Shown: positions 11,191 through 21,541 of the stretch, piece by piece | Numbering within the stretch: the first letter of the stretch is position 1 | How the letters are laid out: the number at the start of each line of letters is the position of its first letter | Position numbers and translations under genes: made by a program | The notes under the pieces: model-generated | Seen by the model: the letters and a program-made list of their open reading frames with translations, nothing else | Told to the model about the DNA's origin: nothing | Database searches by the model: none | Assembly (NCBI RefSeq): GCF_002095465.1 | Contig: NZ_MLFP01000004.1 | Coordinates: 248,001 to 312,000 of the forward strand | Source: Pantoea rodasii | Lineage (GTDB): Bacteria; Pseudomonadota; Gammaproteobacteria; Enterobacterales; Enterobacteriaceae | DNA length: 64,000 nt | Direction of reading: 5' to 3'

Positions 11191-11607
11191 TTATCCCAGC
11201 ACCGCGACCGTCAGCCGCGAGGTACAACATAGCTGGTCGCGTCCATTGCGAATCTCAATCTCCCAGCTCTGGTTACGGGCGCCAAGGTGCAGAGGACGGC
11301 AGATGCCGCGCACTTCACCGCTGCTCACCGCGCGATGATGGCTGGCACTCACCTCAATCCCCACCACGCTTTTGCCTTCTTCCACACTCAGATAGCCGGC
11401 GATCGATCCCATCGATTCCGCCAGCACCACCGACGCACCGCCGTGCAACAGGCCAAACGGCTGCTGCGTGCGCGCATCGACCGGCATGGTCGCTTCGAGG
11501 TAATCATCGCCAATCACCGTGAATACGATGCCGACGTGCGAAACCAGCGAGTTGTCACCAAGGGTATTTAAGGTTGCAAGATCAACCGATCGTTTCCAGA
11601 TTGCCAT
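11191..11607 (-). CDS. entH: EntH (YbdB), proofreading hotdog-fold thioesterase of enterobactin synthesis
   Basis: Protein of 138 aa (E. coli EntH 137). The hotdog thioesterase core [14 protein letters not shown] contains the catalytic Glu, preceded by [22 protein letters not shown] follows. In E. coli EntH hydrolyses wrongly loaded aryl groups from the EntB carrier domain. The ATG at 11607 (MAIWKRSVD) is the family start; the upstream open stretch overlaps entA. It is the last gene of entCEBAH, directly behind entA and before the shared terminator. Confidence 0.95.
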   Translation of the reverse strand: MAIWKRSVDLATLNTLGDNSLVSHVGIVFTVIGDDYLEATMPVDARTQQPFGLLHGGASVVLAESMGSIAGYLSVEEGKSVVGIEVSASHHRAVSSGEVRGICRPLHLGARNQSWEIEIRNGRDQLCCTSRLTVAVLG

Positions 11608-11608
11608 G

Positions 11609-12367
11609 TCAGGATCCCAGCGTTGCGCCACCGTCGACCACAATATCCTGCAGCACTACGTGGCTGGCAAGATCCGAGGCGAGGAACAGGACGTTGTTCA
11701 CGATCTCTTGCGGCTTAGCGATCTTCCGTAGTGGGATCCCGAGCTTGTACTGATCCGGGAAGCCGTTGATCATCTCTTGCTCGGCTTCCGGCGTGTGCCA
11801 CAGGCTGCGTTGCATGTCGGTATCGGTTGAGCCCGGCGAAACGATGTTGCAGCGCACGCCCAGCGGCGCCATTTCCAGGCCGACGGTCAGGCACAGGCTG
11901 CGCAGTGCGGCTTTGGAGGCACCATAAGCAGACATGCCGAGACGTGGCGCGTGTGCCGCGTTAGAAGCGATAGTGACAATCGCACCGGCGCGCTGCTGGC
12001 GGAACACCGGCAGCGTCTGCTGGAACATATTGAATGCGCCACCGGCGTTGACCGCCAGGCACGCCTGCCAGTCTTCGAACGCGAGTTCTTCAGTGCTGCC
12101 AACGCGCAGGATCCCCGCGCCATTGATCAGCACATCCAGACGCGGCTGCTCTGCCAGCAGACGCTGACACACTGCTTTCACTTCCGCCGCATTCGCAACA
12201 TCCATCACCTGAGTGGCAAACGGATAGTCGGTCTGTTCAAAACGCAGATCGAAGCCGATCACCTGTGCGCCGGCCTGATGGAATGCCAGTGCAGTATGGA
12301 AACCAATGCCTTTACCCGCGCCGGTTACCCAGGCGATCTTTCCGCTAAAGTCGAAAGAAGCACTCAT
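11609..12367 (-). CDS. entA: EntA, 2,3-dihydro-2,3-dihydroxybenzoate dehydrogenase
   Basis: Protein of 252 aa (E. coli 248), a classical short-chain dehydrogenase. The NAD site is TGAGKGIG (about residues 14-21) and the catalytic YxxxK is intact in [13 protein letters not shown]; the ending [12 protein letters not shown] is typical of EntA. It oxidises the dihydrodiol to 2,3-dihydroxybenzoate, the aryl building block of enterobactin. Its ATG overlaps the entB stop as ATGA, implying translational coupling. The open frame extends ten codons upstream into entB, which I do not accept as the start. Confidence 0.96.
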   Translation of the reverse strand: MSASFDFSGKIAWVTGAGKGIGFHTALAFHQAGAQVIGFDLRFEQTDYPFATQVMDVANAAEVKAVCQRLLAEQPRLDVLINGAGILRVGSTEELAFEDWQACLAVNAGGAFNMFQQTLPVFRQQRAGAIVTIASNAAHAPRLGMSAYGASKAALRSLCLTVGLEMAPLGVRCNIVSPGSTDTDMQRSLWHTPEAEQEMINGFPDQYKLGIPLRKIAKPQEIVNNVLFLASDLASHVVLQDIVVDGGATLGS

Positions 12368-13218
12368 TTGGCTGGCGTCCGTGACAGCAGTGCCCACCAG
12401 CCATCGATGCTGGGATTTTTCGCCAGGCTAATGAAATCGATATCGTTGTGCACCTGGCGCCAGCGCGCCGCCAGCGCCATCACGCGCACGGAATCCAGAC
12501 CGTAATCGATCAGGTTTTCATCATCTTCCGGCACATCATCATCTTCCAGCAGCGGCAGAATCAGCGCTCGCAGATCGTCTTTGCTCAGCGGGAGCGGCAT
12601 CAGATCGGCGGTCATCACCACTTTGCCGCTGCGGCCAGCGGTGTAGGTCAGTGCCATCATGTGCTCTTCACGGCTGAAGTCGGCCAGCGCATCTGCCACC
12701 ATGAATGGCTGGATATTACGCATAAAAGCGTCAGTGGCTGTAGTCAGGCAGCCGATATGAGCATAAACGCCGGTGATGATCAGCTGATCGCGGCCCATCT
12801 CTTGCAGGATCGATTCCAGCGGCGAGCGCACAAAGGCGCTGTAACGCCATTTGGTTAATACCTGATCGTCCTGATCTGGCGCCAACGCATCCACGATCTT
12901 CTGTTGATCCGGATGCTTATTCAGGCCCGGTCCCCACATGTCGTTGAGCAGTGCGCGATCGGCATCGCTTTGCTCGTTAGGCTGTGCGGTATAAAACACC
13001 GGAATGCCCTGTGCTTTGCAGTAGGCGCGCAGGCGGGCAATGTTCTCCACAACCTGATCGATCAGCGGACTGTTCTCGCCCCAGAAATTCAGGAAATAAG
13101 CTTGCATATCATGGATCAGCAGGGCAGCACGCTGCGGCTCTACGGTCCATTTGACCTTGTTGGTCGGCAGTTCAGTGGCGGCAGGCAGCGCGTAAGAATT
13201 CAGTTTTGGAATAGCCAT
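12364..13218 (-). CDS. entB: EntB, isochorismatase fused to aryl carrier protein
   Basis: Protein of 284 aa (E. coli 285). The N-terminal isochorismatase domain (AALLIHDMQAYF with the catalytic Asp, then ITGVYAHIGCLTTATDAF) converts isochorismate to the dihydrodiol. The C-terminal carrier domain has the phosphopantetheine Ser in LIDYGLDSVRVMALA (about residue 245). The carrier needs a phosphopantetheinyl transferase such as EntD, which is not encoded in this window. The ATG at 13218 (MAIPKLNSYALP) is chosen over an upstream GTG-type extension. It lies in entCEBAH, 19 bp after entE. Confidence 0.96.
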   Translation of the reverse strand: MAIPKLNSYALPAATELPTNKVKWTVEPQRAALLIHDMQAYFLNFWGENSPLIDQVVENIARLRAYCKAQGIPVFYTAQPNEQSDADRALLNDMWGPGLNKHPDQQKIVDALAPDQDDQVLTKWRYSAFVRSPLESILQEMGRDQLIITGVYAHIGCLTTATDAFMRNIQPFMVADALADFSREEHMMALTYTAGRSGKVVMTADLMPLPLSKDDLRALILPLLEDDDVPEDDENLIDYGLDSVRVMALAARWRQVHNDIDFISLAKNPSIDGWWALLSRTPAK

Positions 13219-13237
13219 TACAATCTCCGGAACAGGT

Positions 13238-14854
13238 TCAGGCTTGCGCTTGTTGGTCAGCAAGCTGTTGGCGTAAACGTTTTTTGTCCACCTTGCCAAC
13301 CGGGGTCAGCGGCAGGGCATCTACGCAGGTAATACGATCGGGTAATTTAAACTCGGCGACACCGAGTTCTCGCAGATGGCGACGCAGTGCCACCGCTTTG
13401 ATCGGCTGGCTGGCGACAATAAAGGCGCAGCTCTTTTCGCCCATCAGTTCATCATTCATCGACACCAGCGCGGCGTGGATCACATCCGGATGGCGCTGCA
13501 GCAGATTCTCGATCTCTTCTGCGGCGATCTTCTCGCCGCCACGGTTGATCTGATCCTTCTCGCGGCCTTGCACGGTGATGTAACCCTGCGGATTGATCTC
13601 AATCAGATCGCCGGAGCAATAGAAGCCGTTGGCATCAAAGCTGGTAGCGTTGTGTTCCGGGCTTTTGTAGTAGCCACGGAAGGTGTACGGACCGCGTGTC
13701 ATCAGGCGACCCACCGTGCCGTGCGGCAACGCATTGCCGTGTTCATCCGCCACCCAGACTTCGTCATCGTCAGAAATCGGTCGGCCTTGGGTGGTCAGAA
13801 CGATTTTCTCGTCATCGCCAAAACGGGTGTAGTTCACCAGACCTTCAGCCATGCCGAACACCTGCTGCAGCTGGCAGCCAATTTCGCTCTGGATGCGTGC
13901 CGCCAGCGTTTCGCCGAGCTTCGCACCACCGACCTGGATGCGTTGCAGCGAAGCCAGCTGTTTGTTGCTGCCCCATTCCTGAATCGCCTGCAGCCACAGA
14001 CTTACCGCTGGCGGCACCAGACCGGTATCAGTGACCTGATGCTTCTCAATCAGCGGGAAGCACAGCGTGGCGCTGGGATCGGCGGCAAGAATCACCTGGC
14101 CACCGGCATAAAATACGCCGAGTGAACCCGGTGAGCTCATGGCGAAGTTATGCGGTGCGGGCAGGGCAATCAGATAGCGCGTGTCAGCCGTGACTTCACA
14201 AATCTCATCACTGGCGCGAATACTGTAGTAGTAATCGTTATGCGTGCGTGGGATCAGTTTCGGCGTACCGGTGCTGCCACCGGAGAGCTGGAAAAACGCC
14301 ACTTCATCGGCAGCAGTTGGTGTTGGCTGGTAATCGCCTGCCGCTTCAGCCATCAACGCTTCAAGGGTGTTTTCTTTATCACCGTCATTGCGCAGAATGA
14401 CCTGCTGCAGTGACGGTTGAGCGGCACAGAGCGCACCGATGAAGGTGTCATCGGCAAACAACGCGTGGCTACGATCGGCAATCAGCAGCTTTGGCTCAAT
14501 CTGCGCGGCGTAGGCGGTCAGCTCGGTGCGTTGATGACTGTACAACGCGAATACCGACGCCACGCCGAGTTTAAACAGCGCGAAGACCGTGACGTAAAAC
14601 TCCGCCACGTTGCCGAGCTGCACTAACGCGGTATCACCCTGTTGCAGGCCACGGCGCTGCAGGGCAGCCGCGAGATTGTCGGTTAACCGATCCAACTCGC
14701 GATAGCTGATGTGGCGATCGCCGTCGATCACCGCAATCGCTTCATTCTCTTTGTGGCGCGCGAGGATATCGGTCATTGGCACATCGAGCCAGTAGCCTTT
14801 TTCGCGGTAGCGTGCGGCTAAATCGTCCGGCCAGCGGTTATAGGGAATGCTCAT
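13238..14854 (-). CDS. entE: EntE, 2,3-dihydroxybenzoate-AMP ligase
   Basis: Protein of 538 aa (E. coli 536), a standalone ANL-superfamily adenylation enzyme. Core motifs: [19 protein letters not shown] (P-loop-like A3), [14 protein letters not shown] (A5), [20 protein letters not shown] (A7/A8 hinge) and [13 protein letters not shown] with the catalytic Lys at the C-terminus. It activates 2,3-dihydroxybenzoate and loads it onto EntB. The ATG at 14854 gives [20 protein letters not shown], the family start. It is 10 bp downstream of entC. Confidence 0.96.
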   Translation of the reverse strand: MSIPYNRWPDDLAARYREKGYWLDVPMTDILARHKENEAIAVIDGDRHISYRELDRLTDNLAAALQRRGLQQGDTALVQLGNVAEFYVTVFALFKLGVASVFALYSHQRTELTAYAAQIEPKLLIADRSHALFADDTFIGALCAAQPSLQQVILRNDGDKENTLEALMAEAAGDYQPTPTAADEVAFFQLSGGSTGTPKLIPRTHNDYYYSIRASDEICEVTADTRYLIALPAPHNFAMSSPGSLGVFYAGGQVILAADPSATLCFPLIEKHQVTDTGLVPPAVSLWLQAIQEWGSNKQLASLQRIQVGGAKLGETLAARIQSEIGCQLQQVFGMAEGLVNYTRFGDDEKIVLTTQGRPISDDDEVWVADEHGNALPHGTVGRLMTRGPYTFRGYYKSPEHNATSFDANGFYCSGDLIEINPQGYITVQGREKDQINRGGEKIAAEEIENLLQRHPDVIHAALVSMNDELMGEKSCAFIVASQPIKAVALRRHLRELGVAEFKLPDRITCVDALPLTPVGKVDKKRLRQQLADQQAQA

Positions 14855-14864
14855 GCTCTTTCCT

Positions 14865-16045
14865 TTATTGCAGTCCAAAAGCGCGCAACATGGTATCCAG
14901 CTTCACGCCGGTTTCGCGCCATTCTGATTCAGGTTGGGAGTCAGCCACGATGCCCGCCCCGGCAAACAGTCGCACGCGGGCGCCTTGCACGGTGCCGCAG
15001 CGGATCGTCACGACCCATTCGCCGTTGCCTTCACTGTCGCACCAGCCAACAATGCCGCCAAATAGCTGACGATCAAACGGTTCCAACTGCTTAATCAACT
15101 GCTGTGCCTGCTGATGCGGGAAGCCACTTAATGCCGGCGTTGGATGCAGCAGGCAGGCCAGCGACAGGGCATTTTCGTGCTCATCCTGTACTTCGCCATC
15201 GATTTGCGTTGCCAGATGCCACAGTGTGGCGGTGGTGATCAGCGTGGGCACCGTCGGAACCGATAATAACCGGCTACGGGGTTGCAGCGTGGCGCGCATC
15301 GCATCCGTCACCAACTGATGTTCATGACGATCTTTGCTGGAGTCCATCAGCGTATTGCCCGCCGCCTGATCTTGTTGGCTGTCGTGGTGATCACGTCGCG
15401 CCGAGCCCGCCAGCGGGCAAGAACTGAAATCACGCCCCTGTTTACGCAGCATCAACTCCGGGCTGGCACCCACCAGTGCGCCGCCCTGTGGCAGCGGCAG
15501 ATGGAAGTGATAGCTATTCGGGTTCTGCGCAATCACGCGCTGCATCAGCGCGGCGGTATCAACAGGCTGCTCGGTGGCGATATCCATCAGCCGTGACAGC
15601 ACGACTTTGTCGAGATCGCCACGCTGCGTTGCCGCAACAGCATCCGCCACCATTTGGGTAAAGACATCGTGATCCGGTACCGCTGTACGACGGCGTACCT
15701 GAGGCAGTTCGCTCAAGGCAGGCGGCAACGCATTTTGTAAATCGGCACGGTTAAAGGTCTGATAAGATTCAGGAATAAATAGCGCAGCCGGTTGGCTGAC
15801 GTCAAAGGGTATCGCGCCGACCAGAATCGGATTGTTGATGCCCTGTTTTTTGCCGCAGCAAAATGCTGACGAAGTTGTTGTTGGAAATTGCCCTGTAACG
15901 CCGCAGCATCATCCACTGGCGCGGTGATGGTGGTGTAACAGCCTTGTGTGGACAGGCTGCGCCACGGTGAGGTAAAGAGGAATCCACGGCAGAGCGCGGA
16001 AAAATCCGTCAGTGAGGCATTTTCAAACGTGGAAGATTCCACCAT
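14865..16045 (-). CDS. entC: EntC, isochorismate synthase (frameshifted at a T6/A6 run)
   Basis: First enzyme of the pathway, chorismate to isochorismate. The N-terminal part ends correctly at LRQHFAAAK, then the frame goes astray and stops. The rest is found one frame over ([20 protein letters not shown], then [45 protein letters not shown]). One extra T at 15846-15851 on plus (A on minus) restores 393 aa against 391 in E. coli. Both halves are otherwise intact, which points to an assembly indel. The ATG at 16045 has AGGTGA upstream; the GTG three codons earlier is less likely. It is the first gene of entCEBAH behind a Fur-like operator. Confidence 0.92.
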
Positions 16046-16074
16046 AATTTTCACCTATAAATGATAAGATTATT

Positions 16075-16093
16075 AAGAATGATTATCATTTTT
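16075..16093. promoter_or_regulatory. Fur-box-like operator between entC and fepB
   Basis: The core AATGATTATCATT matches the Fur consensus well; 14 of 19 positions agree with GATAATGATAATCATTATC by eye. It sits 30 bp upstream of the entC ATG in the divergent entC/fepB interval, where E. coli has a Fur-controlled bidirectional promoter. Iron-repressed control is inferred. Confidence 0.75.
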
Positions 16094-16221
16094 ATTATGG
16101 GCCTGTAACCTACGTCGATTGGACAAAAGAGTCAATCCATTCGCGGGATTTCCCGCATGATTAGGCGTAATCGGAAGGTGACGTCGAGCCGTGCAATAAG
16201 CTAAAAGGTGGACCAAAACTT

Positions 16222-17187
16222 ATGAATAAATGCGGTTTATTGGGCCTGACAGCCCTGTTGTTTATTTTCCAGACTTTCACAGGGCTCGCGCAGGCTGAAC
16301 AGGGATGGCCACGCACGGTAGAAGGGGCGAATGGTCCAATTACCTTAAATAAAGCCCCGCAGCGTATTGTCTCGACCAGCGTGACCTTAACGGGATCGCT
16401 GCTGGCGATTGATGCGCCGGTTGTTGCATCGGGCGCGACAGCGCCGAACAGTCTCCTGGCCAACGATCAAGGGTTCTTCCGTCAGTGGGGCGATGTGGCA
16501 AAGCAGCGCCAGCTTAAACGTCTCTATATTGGTGAACCCAGTGCAGAAGCGGTGGCGGCAGAAGCGCCGGATTTGATTCTGGTGAGCGCCACGGGGAATG
16601 ACTCTGCGATCAAACTTGCCAGCCAGCTTTCCGCCATCGCGCCGACGCTGATAGTGAATTACGACGACAAAAGCTGGCAGGATGTGGTGACGCTGCTGGG
16701 CCAGGCAACCGGCCACGAAGCGCAGGCCGCACAGCGGGTGAAAGCTTTTGACGATCGTGAAGCGGCGTTGAAGAAAGCTATCACTCTGCCGCCGCAGCCG
16801 GTATCAGCGATGGTGTGGAACGGCGATGGGCGTGCCGTCAACGTGTGGACTACCGAATCGGCTCAGGGAAAATTGCTGGAGCAGCTTGGCTTTATGCTCG
16901 CCACGCCGCCCGCCAGCGTGCAGCAGGGCCACAGCATGGGACAGCGTAAAGACATTATTCAGCTGTCGGGTGAGAACGTCGCGAGCGGTTTAACCGGTAA
17001 AACCTTCCTGCTGTTTGCGGCTGACGATAAAACCACGCAGTCGGTGATGGGCAATCCGTTCCTCGCGCAAAACGCGGCGGTTAAGGATAAGCAGGTGTTC
17101 CCGCTTGGCGTCGATTCGTTCCGTCTGGATTACTACAGCGCCAGTAATCTGCTGGCGCGTCTGGAAAAACTGTTCGTTAAATCATGA
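16222..17187 (+). CDS. fepB: FepB, ferric-enterobactin periplasmic binding protein
   Basis: Protein of 321 aa (E. coli 318). A signal peptide (about residues 1-25, ending GLAQA) precedes a class III binding-protein fold: [19 protein letters not shown] at the start of the mature domain, [22 protein letters not shown] in the middle and a C-terminal SARLEKLF-like helix ([14 protein letters not shown]). It delivers ferric enterobactin from FepA/TonB to FepDGC. It is divergent from entC and convergent with entS, whose stop overlaps its own by a few bases. Confidence 0.95.
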   Translation: MNKCGLLGLTALLFIFQTFTGLAQAEQGWPRTVEGANGPITLNKAPQRIVSTSVTLTGSLLAIDAPVVASGATAPNSLLANDQGFFRQWGDVAKQRQLKRLYIGEPSAEAVAAEAPDLILVSATGNDSAIKLASQLSAIAPTLIVNYDDKSWQDVVTLLGQATGHEAQAAQRVKAFDDREAALKKAITLPPQPVSAMVWNGDGRAVNVWTTESAQGKLLEQLGFMLATPPASVQQGHSMGQRKDIIQLSGENVASGLTGKTFLLFAADDKTTQSVMGNPFLAQNAAVKDKQVFPLGVDSFRLDYYSASNLLARLEKLFVKS

Positions 17188-18432
17188 TACCTGCTCCGCC
17201 AGCTCAGGGGCTGGCGGCGCATAACGACGTAAACGACCCATCACCCACCACATCACAATGCCTAACAGCGCTGCCGCAAAACCAAACGCGGCGGCGGCCT
17301 GTGGCGGCAATAACCACGATCCCATGGCACCAATCATCGCCGCACCAATCGCATCCCCGGTGACATTTTGCGCCGTCCATAAGCCGTTGATGCGGCCCAG
17401 CAAATGGTCAGGCGTCAGCAGTTGAATCATTGCGTACTGCACCAAACTGTTAATGGCGCTGAAATAGCCAAACGCCACCAGACACAGCAGTGCCAGCGGC
17501 AGGTTGGGCATCAGGCTGAATAATCCCAGTGCAATAAAGGCGGCGACCGCGCTGCCCAGCACCAGCTGTCCCGGTCGGGCTGCGTGCTTCAGTTTGCCGC
17601 TGGTAAAGGCACCTATCGCGGCACCCAGCGGCACAGCTGCGTAAAGCATGCCAAGCTGGTTAGCACTCACTGACCAATGCGGTGCAAGGGCGGGATAGAG
17701 CACGCGAATCGCGCTGGCTAACGTGACCAGCGCGCCTATCAGAGCCACCATACCGACAATCGGGCTGGCAAACAGGAACTGCACCCCGGCAGCCAGCGAC
17801 TTCAGCGGATGTTCACGCGGCTGAGGCGGTGGCGGCAGCTGCGGTAATTTCAGCAACGTCAGCACGGTAATCAGCGTGCCAAACGCGGTTAGACCGTAGT
17901 TCCACACTACGCTACCGTGCGCAATCACCAGTCCTGCAATGGCTGGCGAAAGGATGGAGCCAAAGCGCACCGTCAGCATGGTGATGGCACCGGCCTGCAT
18001 AATGTTTTCGCGACCCACCAGCGCCGGCGTCGCGGCAAGCAGCGCGGTGACGCCAATCGCGCCAAAGAAGCCATCCCAGAATCCCAGCAGATAAACCGCG
18101 ATCAGTGAGGGTTGCGGCAGCGCGGCATTGATTGCCAGCGCAATAAAGCCCAATCCACAGGTCGAGCGGGCAATCAGAATCAGCTTTTTGCGTTCGTAGC
18201 GATCGGCTAACACGCCGCCGGTGAGCAGACCGATAAACATACCGGATGCAGCCAGCGTGACGGCCAATCCCACCAGCAGCGGGGATTGTGTCATCTGCTG
18301 AATCTGCACCGGCACCGCCACGGCGAGCATACCGAGGGCAACAATCGAGATGAAACGGGCAATAAATACCGCGCGAAACGCCGCATGGGTTTTCAGCAGG
18401 GAGAGATCGATAAAGTGGGAAGATTTGTTCAT
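17182..18432 (-). CDS. entS: EntS, enterobactin exporter (MFS)
   Basis: Protein of 416 aa, the E. coli length, with twelve hydrophobic segments. MFS motif A-type loop [14 protein letters not shown] occurs after helix 2, and [20 protein letters not shown] in the C-terminal half is specific to EntS. It exports enterobactin across the inner membrane. The ATG at 18432 ([19 protein letters not shown]) is the family start; the ten-codon upstream extension is not. An inverted repeat at 17196-17217 within its 3' end could form a hairpin. Divergent from fepD over a strong Fur box. Confidence 0.95.
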   Translation of the reverse strand: MNKSSHFIDLSLLKTHAAFRAVFIARFISIVALGMLAVAVPVQIQQMTQSPLLVGLAVTLAASGMFIGLLTGGVLADRYERKKLILIARSTCGLGFIALAINAALPQPSLIAVYLLGFWDGFFGAIGVTALLAATPALVGRENIMQAGAITMLTVRFGSILSPAIAGLVIAHGSVVWNYGLTAFGTLITVLTLLKLPQLPPPPQPREHPLKSLAAGVQFLFASPIVGMVALIGALVTLASAIRVLYPALAPHWSVSANQLGMLYAAVPLGAAIGAFTSGKLKHAARPGQLVLGSAVAAFIALGLFSLMPNLPLALLCLVAFGYFSAINSLVQYAMIQLLTPDHLLGRINGLWTAQNVTGDAIGAAMIGAMGSWLLPPQAAAAFGFAAALLGIVMWWVMGRLRRYAPPAPELAEQVS

Positions 18433-18503
18433 TTGTTCGCCTTTTGCACCAATTTTCCTCATCGTCCGCGAGGCGAGTCATGGTAACATAGGCAAACGCG
18501 AGT

Positions 18504-18522
18504 AATAACGATAACCATTATC
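18504..18522. promoter_or_regulatory. Fur box between entS and fepD
   Basis: 16 of 19 positions agree with GATAATGATAATCATTATC (sequence AATAACGATAACCATTATC). It lies between divergent entS (start 18432) and fepD (start 18571), so it could control both transcripts, as the corresponding E. coli site does. Confidence 0.85.
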
Positions 18523-18570
18523 AAATTGCGTTGCGCATGCGACGACGTTGAACAGTGAAGGTTTAGAACG

Positions 18571-19560
18571 ATGCGCCAGATCCGTGCATTAGCAGGCTCA
18601 GGGATTCTGCTCTTGCTCCTCATTGCGCTCAGCTTGATGCTGGGGGCAAAATCGATACCCATTTCCGATGTTTATCATTCTCTTACCTCAAGCTGCAGCA
18701 GCGCTGAGTGCGTGATTGTGCGTGATGCTCGCCTGCCGCGCACCCTGGCAGGTCTGCTTGCGGGTGTCGCCCTCGGATTAGCGGGCGCGCTGATGCAGAG
18801 CCTGACGCGCAATCCGCTGGCCGATCCGGGCATTCTCGGCGTCAATGCGGGTGCCGGGTTTGCGGTGGTGATCGGCATTGCGCTGTTTGGCGCGGATTCT
18901 CCTCTCGACTGGCTCGGCTTCGCGTTTGCCGGTGCACTGCTGGCGTCATTGCTGGTGGCGATGACGGGCGCGATTGGCGGCGGGCGAGTCAATCCGGTAC
19001 GTCTGACGTTGGCCGGCGTGGCGTTGGGCGCGGTGCTGGATGGCCTGACGTCTGGCCTGTCACTGCTCAATCCCGATATTTACGATCATCTGCGTTTCTG
19101 GCACAGCGGCTCGCTGGATATTCGCAATTTCACCGCATTGCGTACGCTGTTCCCGGCCGTGCTGATCGGCAGCGGAGTGGCGCTTTATTTGTCGCAGGCG
19201 TTGAACAGTTTAAGCATGGGCGGCGATATGGCGACTGCGCTGGGCACGCGCGTTGGTCGCACGCAACTGCTGGGACTGCTGGCGATTGCGTTGCTGTGTG
19301 GTGCGGCGACCGCTGCGGTGGGGCCAATTGCTTTTATCGGGCTGATGACGCCGCATTTTGCACGCTGGATGGTCGGCAACGATCACCGCTGGATGCTGCC
19401 TGCCACGGCGCTCATTACCCCGATTCTGCTGCTGGCAGCGGATATTCTGGGACGACTGCTGGTAGCGGGTGAACTGCGCGTCTCCATCGTCACGGCGATG
19501 TTGGGTGCGCCGGTACTGATCGTGCTGGTACGCCGCAAGCTTGGGCGAGGTGCATTATGA
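18571..19560 (+). CDS. fepD: FepD, ferric-enterobactin ABC transporter permease
   Basis: Protein of 329 aa (E. coli 334), FecCD family, about nine to ten membrane helices. Family motifs: RLPRTLAGLLAGVALGLAGA with LMQSLTRNPLADPGILGVN near residues 50-90, and the coupling-helix region GPIAFIGLMTPHFARWMVG near residue 250. It pairs with FepG to form the inner-membrane channel for ferric enterobactin. The stop overlaps the fepG ATG (ATGA), implying coupled translation. Confidence 0.95.
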   Translation: MRQIRALAGSGILLLLLIALSLMLGAKSIPISDVYHSLTSSCSSAECVIVRDARLPRTLAGLLAGVALGLAGALMQSLTRNPLADPGILGVNAGAGFAVVIGIALFGADSPLDWLGFAFAGALLASLLVAMTGAIGGGRVNPVRLTLAGVALGAVLDGLTSGLSLLNPDIYDHLRFWHSGSLDIRNFTALRTLFPAVLIGSGVALYLSQALNSLSMGGDMATALGTRVGRTQLLGLLAIALLCGAATAAVGPIAFIGLMTPHFARWMVGNDHRWMLPATALITPILLLAADILGRLLVAGELRVSIVTAMLGAPVLIVLVRRKLGRGAL

Positions 19561-20539
19561 CGCGTCGAGTCGGATTTCATACCACGTGGCTGCTGTTTGG
19601 GTGCGCGCTGCTGGCGTATCTGGCGATGACGCGAGGCGCATTGCCGATTGGGGCTGAGCAGTTTTGGCAGGTGCTGGCGGGAAACGGGGCCAGCAACGTC
19701 AAACTCATCGTTCTGGAGTGGCGACTGCCGCGTGTGCTGATGGCGCTGCTGATTGGCGCTGCGCTCGGCATAAGCGGGGCGATTTTCCAGTCACTGCTGC
19801 GCAACCCGCTCGGTAGCCCGGATATTCTTGGTTTCAATACTGGCGCTTACAGTGGCGTGCTGGTGGCGCTGGTGCTGTTTAATCAGGGGATCGCTGCGAT
19901 GACCGGTGCGGCGTTGGTCGGCGGTATCGGCACCGCAGCGCTGGTGTATCTCTTTGCCTGGCGTAACGGGGTTGAAACCTTCCGCCTGATTATTGTCGGC
20001 ATTAGCGTGCGCGCGTTGCTGATGGCGCTGAATGCCTGGCTGATCATCAGTGCTTCGCTGGAATCCGCGCTCAGCGCCGGATTGTGGAGTGCCGGGTCGC
20101 TTAACGGTATCACCTGGGCGAAAACGCCGCCGGTAATTGGGGTATTGCTGCTGTCACTGCTGATGATGGCGCTGCTAACACGACGGATGCGTTTGCTGGA
20201 GATGGGTGATGATACCGCCAGCGCGCTCGGTGTGCCGGTGGAGCGTAGTCGGCTGTTGCTGATGCTGATTGGCGTAGTATTGACTGCGGCGTCAACCGCG
20301 CTGGTGGGGCCGATTTCCTTTGTGGCGCTGCTGGCACCGCAGATCGCGCGTCGACTCGGCGGCGGTGAAAAAGGCGCGCTGCTGCTGGCGGCGCTGTGTG
20401 GCGCTCTGTTATTGATTGCTGCCGATTTTGCCGCGCAGCATCTGTTCCTGCCTTATCAATTACCGGTTGGCGTCATTACCGTCAGCTCGGTGGACTTTAT
20501 CTGATTGCGTTACTGGTGCGGGAGGCGCGACGCCAATGA
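19557..20539 (+). CDS. fepG: FepG, ferric-enterobactin ABC transporter permease (frameshifted near its end)
   Basis: FecCD-family partner of FepD, with EWRLPRVLMALLIGAALGISG, QSLLRNPLGSPDILGFN and GPISFVALLAPQIARRL. As written the frame ends at 20504 with VITVSSVDFI. One extra base near 20486-20488 gives VITVSLGGLYLIALLVREARRQ and a stop at 20537-20539, the FepG ending, with 327 aa against 330 in E. coli. The restored stop overlaps the fepC ATG (ATGA), matching the fepD/fepG arrangement, which supports the correction. Probably a one-base assembly deletion of C. Confidence 0.9.
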
Positions 20540-21333
20540 TCGATATCCCTTCACGGCTATATGGCGAAGGTCTGACGCTCGGCTACGACAAAAAAGTGGT
20601 GGCAGAAAATCTGTCGGTGGCGATCCCAGAAGGTGAGCTGACGGTGATTATCGGCCCGAACGCCTGCGGTAAATCCACTTTGCTGCGCACCCTAAGCCGT
20701 CTTAACACCCCGCTGAAAGGCGAGGTGTATCTGGATGGTGAAGCGATAGCGCGTTACCCGACCAAAGAGGTGGCGCGTCGACTTGGGCTGCTGCCGCAGA
20801 GTTCCAACGCACCGGCGGGCATCAGCGTTACCGAGTTGGTGGCGCGTGGGCGTTATCCGCATCAAGCGCTGTTTGGCCGCTGGCGCAGCGAAGATGAAGA
20901 GGCAGTGCAAAGCGCGATGCGGGCAACCGGCGTGGCGGATTTGGCACAGCAGCCGGTGGATACCTTATCTGGCGGTCAGCGGCAGCGCGTATGGATTGCC
21001 ATGGTGCTGGCGCAGCAAACCCCGCTGTTGTTGCTGGATGAGCCGACCACCTGGCTGGATATCACCCATCAGATTGAGCTGCTGGAATTGATGCAAGAGT
21101 TGAATCAGCAACATGGTCGCACGCTGGTGGTGGTGCTGCACGACCTCAACCACGCCTGTCGTTATGCCACGCATTTGATTGCCATGCGTCACGGTAAGAT
21201 TATCGCTGAAGGCAAGCCCGCAGATATTGTCACACCCGCGTTGATTGAACAGGTGTACGGCTTGCGCTGCGTGATTGTAGAAGATCCGGTGGCGCACACG
21301 CCAATGATCGTGCCGCTGGGGAGAGGAAAGTAA
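20536..21333 (+). CDS. fepC: FepC, ferric-enterobactin ABC transporter ATPase
   Basis: Protein of 265 aa (E. coli 271). Walker A GPNACGKST (about residues 42-50), Q-loop LLPQ, signature LSGGQRQRVWIAMVLAQ and Walker B LLLLDEPTTWLD are all present. The upstream open frame from 20416 is inside fepG and has no FepC similarity; the ATG at 20536 overlapping the restored fepG stop is the start. It powers FepDG import from the cytoplasmic face. fepE, between fepC and entF in E. coli, is absent here. Confidence 0.95.
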   Translation: MIDIPSRLYGEGLTLGYDKKVVAENLSVAIPEGELTVIIGPNACGKSTLLRTLSRLNTPLKGEVYLDGEAIARYPTKEVARRLGLLPQSSNAPAGISVTELVARGRYPHQALFGRWRSEDEEAVQSAMRATGVADLAQQPVDTLSGGQRQRVWIAMVLAQQTPLLLLDEPTTWLDITHQIELLELMQELNQQHGRTLVVVLHDLNHACRYATHLIAMRHGKIIAEGKPADIVTPALIEQVYGLRCVIVEDPVAHTPMIVPLGRGK

Positions 21334-21412
21334 GCGGTCTGGCTGCACAAAGCATGTTATAGCGGGAATCTGAATGCTGCGACCGGCACACTACAGTGGA
21401 GCATCGTGTCGA

Positions 21413-21500
21413 GAGGCCTGAACGCAGCGCCCTGCACATGGCAGGCAGGTTGATTGCAGTGAGGCTTCATCTCAGCGCCCTGTACAAGGCAGATAAGTTT
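21413..21500. repeat. Two imperfect direct repeats of about 40 bp, 48-bp period
   Basis: The segments beginning at 21413 and 21461 share GAGGC..., then CAGCGCCCTG(C/T)ACA(T/A)GGCAG, with the two CAGCGCCCTG copies at 21425 and 21473. They lie in the 208-bp interval between convergent fepC and entF. No protein is encoded across them. Function unknown; they could be remains of a duplicated intergenic element. Confidence 0.5.
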
Positions 21501-21504
21501 ATCG

Positions 21505-21528
21505 CCGGGAGGTCCTTCGACCTCCCGG
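21505..21528. terminator. Hairpin between convergent fepC and entF
   Basis: Perfect ten-base stem CCGGGAGGTC/GACCTCCCGG with loop CTTC. No T-run follows on either strand, so it is not a textbook intrinsic terminator; it could stabilise the 3' ends of both transcripts. Confidence 0.5.
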
Positions 21529-21541
21529 AAATCGGCTGACG

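Noticed and set aside
13376..14125. 249-codon open frame on plus inside entE
   Set aside because: Antisense shadow of entE; no ribosome site or domain.
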